Positions 36,707 through 44,440 of a stretch of DNA of 64,000 nt are shown one piece after another. A program made the position numbers and the translations under genes. The stretch's first letter is position 1; every line of letters begins with the position of its first letter. The notes beneath the pieces were generated by a model. That model was not told the DNA's origin and did no database searches. It was given only the letters and a program-made list of their open reading frames with translations. Source of the stretch: Pseudomonas sp. Root71 (GTDB lineage: Bacteria; Pseudomonadota; Gammaproteobacteria; Pseudomonadales; Pseudomonadaceae); the NCBI RefSeq assembly GCF_001429045.1, contig NZ_LMHY01000027.1:62001-126000 (forward strand), read 5' to 3'.

Positions 36707-37785
36707 TGAACCAGCCCCTGATGCTCAAGGCTACACAAAAGGCCGGCCCCAAAGTCACGATTGCCATCGGCGCGGTGATCCTCGTTTTGCTGCTGGCGTT
36801 ACCACTGCTGTCGTTGTTAACGCCGGACAGCACGCTGCATGTTTCCGCCTATACGCTGACGCTGGTGGGCAAGATCCTTTGCTACGCCATCGTCGCCCTG
36901 GCGCTCGATCTGGTGTGGGGATACGCAGGCCTGCTGTCCTTGGGCCACGGCCTGTTCTTCGCCCTCGGCGGCTATGCCATGGGCATGTACCTGATGCGCC
37001 AGGCCTCGGGCGATGGTTTGCCGGCGTTCATGACCTTCCTGTCGTGGACCGAAATGCCATGGTTCTGGACCGGCACCAGCAGCTTCCTCTGGACCCTGTG
37101 CCTGGTGGTATTGGCGCCGGGGCTGCTGGCGTTGGTGTTCGGCTTCTTCGCCTTCCGCTCGCGGATCAAGGGCGTGTATTTCTCGATCATGACCCAGGCC
37201 CTGACCTTCGCCGGCATGTTGTTGTTCTTCCGCAACGAAACCGGCTTCGGCGGCAACAACGGCTTCACGAACTTCCGCACCATTCTTGGCTTCGGCATCA
37301 CCGAACCGGGTACCCGCGCCGTGCTGTTTTTCGCCACGGTGCTGTTGCTGGTGGCGAGCCTGTACATCGGCTGGCGCCTGGCGCAAAGCAAGTTCGGTCG
37401 GGTGCTGACCGCGCTGCGCGATGCGGAAAATCGCCTGATGTTCTGCGGCTACGATCCGCGTGGCTTCAAGTTGTTCGTGTGGGTGTTGAGCGCAGTGTTG
37501 TGCGGCCTGGCCGGTGCGCTGTACGTGCCGCAAGTGGGGATCATCAACCCGAGTGAAATGTCGCCCACCAACTCGATCGAAGCGGCCGTCTGGGTGGCAC
37601 TGGGTGGGCGTGGCACCTTGATTGGTCCGTTGCTCGGTGCCGGCGTGGTCAACGGTATGAAGAGCTGGTTCACCGTGGCGTTTCCCGAGTACTGGCTGTT
37701 CTTCCTCGGCGCGCTGTTCATCGTCGTGACCCTGTACTTGCCCAAGGGCGTAATCGGTCTGTTGAAGAAAAGAGGTGAGCAATGA
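36706..37785 (+). CDS. urtC: Urea ABC transporter permease UrtC
   Basis: 359-residue LivM-type permease with about nine membrane helices. Marks include DLVWGYAGLLSLGHGLFFALGGYAMG, GGNNGFT and the C-terminal GGRGTLIGPLLGAGVVNGMKSW. Start overlaps the urtB stop (TGATG) and its end overlaps urtD by 4 bases. Confidence 0.96.
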   Translation: MNQPLMLKATQKAGPKVTIAIGAVILVLLLALPLLSLLTPDSTLHVSAYTLTLVGKILCYAIVALALDLVWGYAGLLSLGHGLFFALGGYAMGMYLMRQASGDGLPAFMTFLSWTEMPWFWTGTSSFLWTLCLVVLAPGLLALVFGFFAFRSRIKGVYFSIMTQALTFAGMLLFFRNETGFGGNNGFTNFRTILGFGITEPGTRAVLFFATVLLLVASLYIGWRLAQSKFGRVLTALRDAENRLMFCGYDPRGFKLFVWVLSAVLCGLAGALYVPQVGIINPSEMSPTNSIEAAVWVALGGRGTLIGPLLGAGVVNGMKSWFTVAFPEYWLFFLGALFIVVTLYLPKGVIGLLKKRGEQ

Positions 37786-38654
37786 GAGTCACTGCAACCG
37801 CTGAATTCATGCTCGAACCGGCGTTCTTTCCACCCCTGGAACCCAACCGCGACGCCGGCAGCAGCCGCGATGCCATCGGTCTTGGTCAGCGTGCCGGTAA
37901 AGGCCTGAATACGCGCCACGGCACCATCCTGACCCTGGAAGACATCAGTGTCAGCTTCGACGGCTTCCGCGCCCTGAACAATCTGAACCTGTACATCGGC
38001 GTCGGCGAACTGCGTTGCATCATCGGCCCCAACGGCGCAGGCAAGACCACCCTGATGGACGTGATCACTGGCAAGACCCGGCCCAGCCACGGCAAGGCCT
38101 GGTTCGGCGAAACCCTGGACCTGACGCAAATGAGCGAAGTGCAGATCGCACAGGCTGGCATCGGTCGCAAGTTCCAGAAACCGACGGTGTTCGAAGCGCT
38201 GAGCGTGTTTGAAAACCTGGAGCTGGCGCAGAAAACCGACAAGTCGGTGTGGGCCAGCCTGCGGGCACATTTGAGTGGCCAGCAAAAAGACCGCATTGCC
38301 GAAGTACTCGAGACCATTCGCCTGACCCCATCGGTCAACCGCCCCGCCGGTTTGCTGTCCCACGGTCAGAAGCAGTTCCTGGAGATCGGCATGTTGCTGA
38401 TGCAGGACCCGCAATTGCTGCTGCTCGATGAGCCGGTGGCGGGCATGACCGACGCCGAAACCGAGTTCACCGCCGAGCTGTTCAAGAGCCTGGCCGGCAA
38501 GCACTCACTGATGGTGGTGGAGCACGACATGAGCTTCGTCGGTTCGATTGCCGATCACGTCACCGTGTTGCATCAAGGCAGCGTGTTGGCCGAAGGGTCG
38601 CTGGAACAAGTGCAGGATAACGAGCGGGTGATCGAGGTTTATCTCGGTCGATAG
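37782..38654 (+). CDS. urtD: Urea ABC transporter ATP-binding protein UrtD
   Basis: 290-residue LivG-type ATPase. After about 45 extra N-terminal residues come Walker A GPNGAGKTT, the signature LSHGQKQFLEIG and Walker B LLLLDEPVAGMT. The start overlaps urtC (ATGA). The N-terminal extension (LEPAFFPPLEPNRDAGSSRDA) is polar and of unknown role. Confidence 0.96.
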   Translation: MRVTATAEFMLEPAFFPPLEPNRDAGSSRDAIGLGQRAGKGLNTRHGTILTLEDISVSFDGFRALNNLNLYIGVGELRCIIGPNGAGKTTLMDVITGKTRPSHGKAWFGETLDLTQMSEVQIAQAGIGRKFQKPTVFEALSVFENLELAQKTDKSVWASLRAHLSGQQKDRIAEVLETIRLTPSVNRPAGLLSHGQKQFLEIGMLLMQDPQLLLLDEPVAGMTDAETEFTAELFKSLAGKHSLMVVEHDMSFVGSIADHVTVLHQGSVLAEGSLEQVQDNERVIEVYLGR

Positions 38655-38700
38655 ACATGTGAACACCGCTCCCACAGGGGGGTCTGAGGAGAATCTGGAA

Positions 38701-39399
38701 ATGTTGCAAGTCGAAAAACTGCACCAGTACTACGGCGGAAGCCACATCCTGCGCGGCCTGACGTTTGATGTGAAGGTCGGCGAAGTCACCTGCCTGCTCG
38801 GCCGAAACGGCGTGGGCAAGACCACCCTGCTCAAATGCCTGATGGGCCTGCTGCCAGCCAAGGAAGGCGCAGTGAACTGGGAAGGCAAACCGATTACCGC
38901 CTTCAAGCCGCACCAGCGTGTGCATGCCGGCATCGCCTACGTACCGCAAGGCCGGGAGATCTTCGGCCGCCTGACCGTGGAAGAAAACCTGTTGATGGGC
39001 CTGTCGCGCTTTCCCGGCGGCGAAGCGAAGGAAGTCCCGGCGTTCATCTACGAGCTGTTCCCGGTGCTGCTGCAAATGAAGCAACGCCGGGGGGGTGACC
39101 TGTCCGGCGGCCAGCAACAACAACTGGCTATCGGCCGTGCGCTGGCCAGCCGCCCTCGCCTGCTGATCCTCGACGAACCCACCGAAGGCATACAGCCGTC
39201 TGTGATCAAGGAGATCGGTGCCGTGATCAAAAAGCTCGCGGCCCGGGGCGACATGGCAATCCTGCTGGTCGAGCAGTTCTACGATTTCGCCGCCGAACTG
39301 GCCGACCAATACCTGGTGATGTCCCGGGGCGAAATCGTGCAACAGGGTCGCGGGGAAAACATGGAGGCCGAGGGCGTGCGTGGGCTAGTCACGATCTGA
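38701..39399 (+). CDS. urtE: Urea ABC transporter ATP-binding protein UrtE
   Basis: 232-residue LivF-type ATPase with Walker A GRNGVGKTT, signature LSGGQQQQLAIG and Walker B LLILDEPTEGIQP. ATG 38701 has AGGAGA upstream and gives the family start MLQVEKLHQYYGGSHILRG; an in-frame start at 38659 is rejected. It is last gene of the urt operon. Confidence 0.96.
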   Translation: MLQVEKLHQYYGGSHILRGLTFDVKVGEVTCLLGRNGVGKTTLLKCLMGLLPAKEGAVNWEGKPITAFKPHQRVHAGIAYVPQGREIFGRLTVEENLLMGLSRFPGGEAKEVPAFIYELFPVLLQMKQRRGGDLSGGQQQQLAIGRALASRPRLLILDEPTEGIQPSVIKEIGAVIKKLAARGDMAILLVEQFYDFAAELADQYLVMSRGEIVQQGRGENMEAEGVRGLVTI

Positions 39400-39684
39400 G
39401 CCAATGGTCACGATCCTCTTGATTCGACTTTCGGGCGTGGAACCCAGCCCGAATCCAGGATTGCCGGATGCGTTTTGTGGATTGATGGAGTAGGCCACCA
39501 AAGAACCATCGTGACTTGAGGTGTAATTGTTCTTGAAGACATCGACATGCCTGAAAGCTGTCGCGAGATCGACTGTCGAAGGCAACGCCTGATGCAACTT
39601 GATCTGATCTGCGCTGTAGCGGGGGTGAGACCGGGCAGTCTGTTCTGCACACTCCGGTATGTCTAAAAAGGGACAATGCACCAA
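39385..39684 (-). CDS. Possible small orphan ORF or gene remnant
   Basis: A 99-codon frame antisense to the gap between urtE and ureD, with a TTG start, a weak ribosome site and a composition less G+C-rich than its neighbours. The middle part (FRHVDVFKNNYTSSHDGSLVAYSINP) reads like real protein, yet no family is recognised. Its start overlaps the NtrC-like site of the ureD promoter. It could be the 3' end of a decayed gene. Without it the gap 39400-39813 (414 bases) holds only the ureD control region. Confidence 0.3.
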   Translation of the reverse strand: MVHCPFLDIPECAEQTARSHPRYSADQIKLHQALPSTVDLATAFRHVDVFKNNYTSSHDGSLVAYSINPQNASGNPGFGLGSTPESRIKRIVTIGSDRD

Positions 39685-39692
39685 TTTGGTTC
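39678..39692 (+). promoter_or_regulatory. NtrC-like site upstream of ureD
   Basis: GCACC-AATTT-GGTTC differs from the palindromic NtrC consensus GCACC-N5-GGTGC at one of ten fixed positions. It lies about 75 bases before the sigma-54 -24 box. A weaker half site (GGTGC, 39720-39724) lies between. Confidence 0.6.
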
Positions 39693-39764
39693 TCTACATT
39701 TCAGGAGTCTCCCCCTATTGGTGCGTTCAATCCGGCAATAACCGCCTCCTGCTGCGATACCTTG

Positions 39765-39780
39765 CGGCACAGCCTTTGCA
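39765..39780 (+). promoter_or_regulatory. Sigma-54 promoter of ureD
   Basis: CGGCAC-AGCCT-TTGCA matches the -24/-12 consensus with correct spacing, 33 bases before the ureD ATG. It is nearly the same as the urtA promoter, which supports joint nitrogen control. Confidence 0.8.
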
Positions 39781-39813
39781 ACCATCGTGATGTCCTCACG
39801 ATAAGCACTGACT

Positions 39814-40653
39814 ATGACTCTTCCCGCTTCTGGTGCCTTGTTTACCCCCAGCTGGCACGCCGAGCTGGAGCTGGGTTACGCCCGATTCGACGACAGCACG
39901 CGCCCGGTCCAGCGTCGACACCAAGGTCCGTTGCGGGTGCAAAAACACCTGTATGCCGAAGGGCCGGAAGTCTGCCAGCACATCATCGTCCACCCGCCCG
40001 GTGGAATTGCCGGCGGTGATCGGCTGGACATCTCGGCCAGCGTCGAGCGCGATGCCTGGGCACAAATCACCAGCCCCGGCGCGGCCAAGTGGTATCGCGC
40101 CGCCGGCCCCGCCTATCAGCAGCTGAAGTTGAAGGTGGCGGCCGGTGCGACACTGGAATGGCTGCCCCAGGAGACGATCATTTTCAGCGCGGCCCAGGCT
40201 GAACTCAGCACTTGCATCAACCTTGAAGGCGATGCGCGACTGTTCTACTGGGACGTCGTGGCCCTGGGCCGTCCGGCCAGTGGCGAGCGCTTCGATCTCG
40301 GGTACTTCCAGGCGCAACTGGATATCCGCCGCGACGGCCAGTTGCTCTGGCACGAACGCCAGCGCATTGTCGGGGCGGACGGCTTGCTGGATTCGCCCAT
40401 CGGGCTCGATGGGCGACCGGTATTTGCGACGTTGCTGGTGACCGGGGAAATCGATAGCGACTTGCTGGAAACCTGCCGCTCGCTGCCCAACGACGTGCGC
40501 GGGGATCTTTCGCAGTTGCCGGGATTGCTGGTTGCACGGTGCCTGGCCAGTGAAGCGTTGTTGGCGCGGGGGTGGCTGATTGATTTGTGGCGATTGCTCA
40601 GGCCTGCGCTGCTTGGCCGCGAAGCAATACCTCCACGAATATGGAACACCTGA
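39814..40653 (+). CDS. ureD: Urease accessory protein UreD
   Basis: Chaperone that, with UreF and UreG, helps load nickel into apo-urease. The 279-residue protein shows HHIIVHPPGGIAGGD-like motif (HIIVHPPGGIAGGDRLDI), ITSPGAAKWYRA and WLPQETIIF. It begins the urease gene block behind a sigma-54 promoter. UreE, UreF and UreG are not in this window; in PAO1 they are also encoded apart. Confidence 0.95.
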   Translation: MTLPASGALFTPSWHAELELGYARFDDSTRPVQRRHQGPLRVQKHLYAEGPEVCQHIIVHPPGGIAGGDRLDISASVERDAWAQITSPGAAKWYRAAGPAYQQLKLKVAAGATLEWLPQETIIFSAAQAELSTCINLEGDARLFYWDVVALGRPASGERFDLGYFQAQLDIRRDGQLLWHERQRIVGADGLLDSPIGLDGRPVFATLLVTGEIDSDLLETCRSLPNDVRGDLSQLPGLLVARCLASEALLARGWLIDLWRLLRPALLGREAIPPRIWNT

Positions 40654-40663
40654 ATCATGCTTT

Positions 40664-40755
40664 CTGTGGGAGCGGGCTTGCCCGCGATAGCGATGTATCA
40701 GGCACCATTTTTGTTGAATGTGCCGACGCCATCGCGAGCAAGCTCGCTCCCACAG
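40664..40755. repeat. REP inverted doublet between ureD and ureA
   Basis: CTGTGGGAGCGGGCTTGCCC (40664) and inverted AGCTCGCTCCCACAG ending at 40755, about 40 bases apart. It belongs to the GTGGGAGC family and lies within the urease block. Confidence 0.9.
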
Positions 40756-40810
40756 GGGATTTGTACTCACAGGTCCCACACCTTTTAACTGCCGATTATG
40801 GATGTCTACG

Positions 40811-41113
40811 ATGGACCTGACCCCACGTGAAAAAGACAAGCTGCTGATCTTCACCGCCGGCCTGGTGGCCGAGCGGCGATTGGCTCGCGGCGTGAAACTC
40901 AATTACCCGGAGGCCATGGCCTACATCTCCGCAGCCCTGCTTGAAGGCGCCCGCGACGGCCAGACCGTGGCCGACCTGATGCACTTGGGCACCACCCTGC
41001 TGACCCGCGAACAAGTGATGGATGGCATCCCGGAAATGATCCCGGAAATCCAGGTCGAGGCCACTTTCCCCGACGGCACTAAACTGGTCACCGTCCACCA
41101 ACCCATCGCCTGA
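40811..41113 (+). CDS. ureA: Urease gamma subunit
   Basis: Structural subunit of nickel urease, 100 residues, the usual length. It begins MDLTPREKDKLLIF and has RGVKLNYPEAMAYI and the C-terminal VTVHQPI. The in-frame ATG at 40802 would add three residues and is less likely. A GNAT gene follows after 9 bases. Confidence 0.97.
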   Translation: MDLTPREKDKLLIFTAGLVAERRLARGVKLNYPEAMAYISAALLEGARDGQTVADLMHLGTTLLTREQVMDGIPEMIPEIQVEATFPDGTKLVTVHQPIA

Positions 41114-41122
41114 GGCCGCGCC

Positions 41123-41656
41123 ATGACTTACCACATCCGCGATGCCGAGCATGCCGACCTGCCAGCCATTCGCGACATCTACAACGACGCGGTGCTCAAC
41201 ACCACGGCGATCTGGAACGAACAGGCGGTCGACCTCGGCAATCGACAGGCCTGGTTCAACGCCCGGCATTCCCAGGCTTATCCGGTCCTGGTGATTGTCG
41301 ATGCCGACAATACGGTGCTCGGGTACGCCTCGTTCGGCGACTGGCGACCCTTCGACGGTTTTCGCCACACCGTCGAGCACTCGGTCTATGTGCGCAGCGA
41401 CCAGCGCGGCAACGGCCTCGGTCCACAACTGATGGATGCGCTGATCGAGCGCGCCAAAGGCTGCGGCAAGCACGTGATGGTTGCTGCCATCGAAAGCGGT
41501 AACGCCGCCTCCATTCGCTTGCATGAGCGCATCGGCTTTATCACCACCGGGCAAATGCCTCAGGTCGGCACCAAGTTCGGCCGCTGGCTGGACCTGACCT
41601 TCATGCAACTGACCCTCAATCCTGGCGCGCAACCACCCGCCGCCAACAAGGAGTGA
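41123..41656 (+). CDS. GNAT N-acetyltransferase, phosphinothricin/methionine sulfone type
   Basis: 177-residue acetyltransferase with IRDAEHADLPAIRDIYNDAV at the start and the acetyl-CoA site RSDQRGNGLGPQLM. It closely follows the pattern of PAO1 PA4866, which sits at the same place between ureA and ureB and acetylates methionine sulfoximine-like compounds. It is embedded in the urease operon with only short gaps, so it is probably cotranscribed. Confidence 0.9.
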   Translation: MTYHIRDAEHADLPAIRDIYNDAVLNTTAIWNEQAVDLGNRQAWFNARHSQAYPVLVIVDADNTVLGYASFGDWRPFDGFRHTVEHSVYVRSDQRGNGLGPQLMDALIERAKGCGKHVMVAAIESGNAASIRLHERIGFITTGQMPQVGTKFGRWLDLTFMQLTLNPGAQPPAANKE

Positions 41657-41662
41657 TCGCCC

Positions 41663-42196
41663 ATGAACCCCGCCCAACTGCGACGAGTCAACGTTGAAAG
41701 CTTTGCGCATTATCGCCAGGGCCTGATCGATCTGCTGCTCGATGCCGTCGGTTATGGCGCCAGTGTCGGCTTCATGGCTGACCTCGATGCGACCCAGGCC
41801 CATGCCTATTTTGATGAAGTCCAGGACAACCTGAACAAGGGCAATGTGTTGCTATGGGTGGTGGTCAAGGACGAGCAGGTGCAGGCCAGCGTACAGCTGA
41901 GTCTGTGCCAGAAAGCCAACGGTCTGAACCGTGGCGAAGTGCAGAAACTGCTGGTTCGCGAACATGCGCGGCGTCGTGGTCTGGGCCAGCAACTGATGAG
42001 CGCCCTGGAGGCCGCTGCCCTGCAGCACAAGCGCGGCATGCTTTACCTCGACACCGAAGCCGGTTCGCCCGCCGAAGCTTTCTACCAATCGCTGGGTTAT
42101 ACCCGCGCCGGTGAAATCCCCGACTACGCCTGCGACCCGAGCGGCCGCTACAAGCCGACCGCCCTGTACTACAAGATTCTCCAAGGAGCCCATTGA
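41663..42196 (+). CDS. Second GNAT-family N-acetyltransferase in the urease operon
   Basis: 177-residue protein with the acetyl-CoA motif REHARRRGLGQQLM and the C-terminal YQSLGYTRAGEIPDYA. The substrate is unknown. It starts 7 bases after the first GNAT gene and its stop overlaps the ureB start, so it is tightly coupled to urease expression. It is not a recent copy of the first GNAT: the two share only the fold pattern. Confidence 0.88.
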   Translation: MNPAQLRRVNVESFAHYRQGLIDLLLDAVGYGASVGFMADLDATQAHAYFDEVQDNLNKGNVLLWVVVKDEQVQASVQLSLCQKANGLNRGEVQKLLVREHARRRGLGQQLMSALEAAALQHKRGMLYLDTEAGSPAEAFYQSLGYTRAGEIPDYACDPSGRYKPTALYYKILQGAH

Positions 42197-42504
42197 TGAT
42201 TCCCGGTGAATACCAGATCCAGCCCGGCGAGATCGAACTCAACGCCGGCCGGCGCACGATCAGCCTGAAAGTGGCTAACAGTGGCGATCGGCCGATCCAG
42301 GTCGGCTCGCACTACCACTTTTTCGAAACCAACGACGCCCTGACGTTCGACCGTTCCGCCAGCCGTGGCATGCGCTTGAACATCCCTGCCGGCACCGCCG
42401 TGCGCTTCGAACCGGGGCAGAGCCGCGAGGTGGAGTTGGTGGATCTGGCGGGGCATCGTCGGGTGTTCGGCTTTGCCGGCAGGATCATGGGTGATCTCGA
42501 CTGA
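42196..42504 (+). CDS. ureB: Urease beta subunit
   Basis: 102-residue structural subunit. It begins MIPGEYQIQPGEIELN and has VGSHYHFFETNDAL and VRFEPGQSREVELV. ATG 42196 overlaps the preceding stop by one base (TGATG). A REP doublet separates it from ureC. Confidence 0.97.
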   Translation: MIPGEYQIQPGEIELNAGRRTISLKVANSGDRPIQVGSHYHFFETNDALTFDRSASRGMRLNIPAGTAVRFEPGQSREVELVDLAGHRRVFGFAGRIMGDLD

Positions 42505-42523
42505 CAAATGCGGTGCTCCCAAA

Positions 42524-42622
42524 AGATCGCAGCCTCGCTTCGCTCGACAGCCCCAACAGAGACCGGGCGCGCGAATGCAGTGTGAACACCCGTAGGAGCT
42601 GCCGAGCGCAGCGAGGCTGCGA
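42524..42622. repeat. REP-type inverted doublet, GATCGCAGCC family, between ureB and ureC
   Basis: GATCGCAGCCTCGCTTCGCT from 42525 and GTAGGAGCTGCCGAGC..GAGGCTGCGAT ending at 42622, with about 45 bases between. Same family as 4188-4266. Confidence 0.85.
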
Positions 42623-42673
42623 TAGCGAGTAATGCGAGCGGTCTCAAAATCAATTGAATTCCAAGGCGAACAC

Positions 42674-44374
42674 ATGAAGATTTCCCGTCAAGCCTACGCC
42701 GACATGTTCGGTCCCACTGTCGGTGACAAGGTCCGCCTGGCCGATACCGAGTTGTGGATCGAAGTGGAACAGGACTTCACCACCTACGGCGAAGAAGTGA
42801 AATTCGGTGGCGGTAAAGTCATCCGTGACGGCCAGGGTCAGAGCCAGTTGCTGGCCGCCGAGGTGGTCGACACCCTGATCACCAACGCGCTGATCATCGA
42901 CCACTGGGGCATCGTCAAGGCTGACGTCGGTCTCAAGGACGGGCGCATCGCGGCGATCGGCAAGGCCGGCAATCCGGACATCCAGCCCAACGTCAACATC
43001 GCCATTGGCGCCAGCACCGAAGTCATCGCTGGCGAAGGCATGATCCTCACCGCTGGCGGCATCGACACCCACATCCACTTCATCTGCCCGCAGCAGATCG
43101 AAGAAGCGTTGATGAGCGGCGTCACTACCATGATCGGTGGCGGCACCGGACCGGCCACCGGCACCAACGCCACCACCTGCACCTCCGGGCCGTGGCACCT
43201 GGCGCGCATGCTCCAGGCCGCCGACGCGTTCCCGATGAACATCGGCCTCACCGGCAAGGGCAACGCCAGCCTGCCGGAACCGTTGATCGAGCAGGTCAAG
43301 GCCGGCGCCATCGGCCTCAAGCTGCACGAAGACTGGGGCACCACCCCGGCGAGCATCGACAACTGCCTGAGCGTCGCCGACCAGTACGACGTCCAGGTGG
43401 CGATCCACACCGACACGCTCAACGAATCCGGCTTCGTCGAAACCACCCTCGCCGCCTTCAAGGGCCGCACCATTCACACCTATCACACCGAAGGTGCCGG
43501 TGGCGGTCATGCGCCGGACATCATCAAGGCCTGCGGCTTTGCCAACGTGCTGCCCAGTTCCACCAACCCGACCCGGCCGTTCACTCGCAACACCATTGAT
43601 GAACACCTCGACATGCTGATGGTCTGCCATCACCTGGACCCGAGCATTGCCGAAGACGTAGCGTTCGCCGAAAGCCGCATCCGCCGCGAGACGATTGCCG
43701 CCGAAGACATCCTCCACGACCTCGGTGCGTTCTCGATGATCAGCTCCGACAGCCAGGCCATGGGCCGCGTCGGCGAAGTCATCACCCGCACCTGGCAAAC
43801 CGCCGACAAGATGAAAAAGCAGCGCGGCCCGTTGCCCGGTGATGGCGAGGGCAATGACAACTTCCGCGCCAAACGCTACATCGCCAAGTACACCATCAAC
43901 CCGGCGATCACCCACGGCATCAGCCATGAAGTGGGCTCGGTCGAAGTGGGAAAATGGGCCGATCTGGTGCTGTGGCGCCCGGCGTTTTTTGGCGTGAAGC
44001 CGACGCTGATTCTCAAGGGCGGTGCCATTGCGGCCAGCCTGATGGGTGACGCCAATGCCTCGATCCCGACGCCACAACCGGTGCACTACCGCCCGATGTT
44101 CGCCAGCTTCGGCGGCTCACTGCATGCCACCAGCATGACCTTCATCAGCCAGGCCGCGCAGGAGGCGGGCTTGCCCGAAGCCCTGGGCTTGAAGAAGAAA
44201 ATCGCCGTGGTCAAAGGCTGCCGTGACGTGCAGAAAACCGACCTGATTCACAACGACTACCTGCCGGACATCGACGTTGATCCGCAGACTTACCAGGTCA
44301 AGGCCGACGGCGTGTTGCTGTGGTGTGAGCCGGCGCAAACCTTGCCGATGGCCCAGCGTTACTTCCTGTTCTGA
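42674..44374 (+). CDS. ureC: Urease alpha (catalytic) subunit
   Basis: Nickel metalloenzyme hydrolysing urea to ammonia and carbamate. The 566-residue length is standard. The metal-binding HIHFICPQQ, the carbamylated lysine in GAIGLKLHEDWG, the metal/substrate histidines in HTDTLNESGF and HTYHTEGAGGGHAPDI, and the mobile flap MVCHHLDPSIAEDVAFAESR are all present. ATG 42674 is chosen; codons upstream fall outside the family. Strong terminator downstream. Confidence 0.98.
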   Translation: MKISRQAYADMFGPTVGDKVRLADTELWIEVEQDFTTYGEEVKFGGGKVIRDGQGQSQLLAAEVVDTLITNALIIDHWGIVKADVGLKDGRIAAIGKAGNPDIQPNVNIAIGASTEVIAGEGMILTAGGIDTHIHFICPQQIEEALMSGVTTMIGGGTGPATGTNATTCTSGPWHLARMLQAADAFPMNIGLTGKGNASLPEPLIEQVKAGAIGLKLHEDWGTTPASIDNCLSVADQYDVQVAIHTDTLNESGFVETTLAAFKGRTIHTYHTEGAGGGHAPDIIKACGFANVLPSSTNPTRPFTRNTIDEHLDMLMVCHHLDPSIAEDVAFAESRIRRETIAAEDILHDLGAFSMISSDSQAMGRVGEVITRTWQTADKMKKQRGPLPGDGEGNDNFRAKRYIAKYTINPAITHGISHEVGSVEVGKWADLVLWRPAFFGVKPTLILKGGAIAASLMGDANASIPTPQPVHYRPMFASFGGSLHATSMTFISQAAQEAGLPEALGLKKKIAVVKGCRDVQKTDLIHNDYLPDIDVDPQTYQVKADGVLLWCEPAQTLPMAQRYFLF

Positions 44375-44395
44375 CCCGGCAACCACGACACGAGC

Positions 44396-44435
44396 AAAGG
44401 CCTCGCACACCCTGTGGCGAGGCTTTTGTTTTTTC
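44396..44435. terminator. Terminator between ureC and the convergent effector gene
   Basis: AAAGGCCTCGC and GCGAGGCTTTT arms around a 10-base loop, then TGTTTTTT. It terminates ureC and could also act on the minus-strand gene ending at 44441. Confidence 0.85.
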
Positions 44436-44440
44436 CGTGG

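Noticed and set aside
42650..44086. 478-codon minus-strand frame antisense to ureC
   Set aside because: Shadow of ureC; Gly/Asp/Val-rich without motifs.
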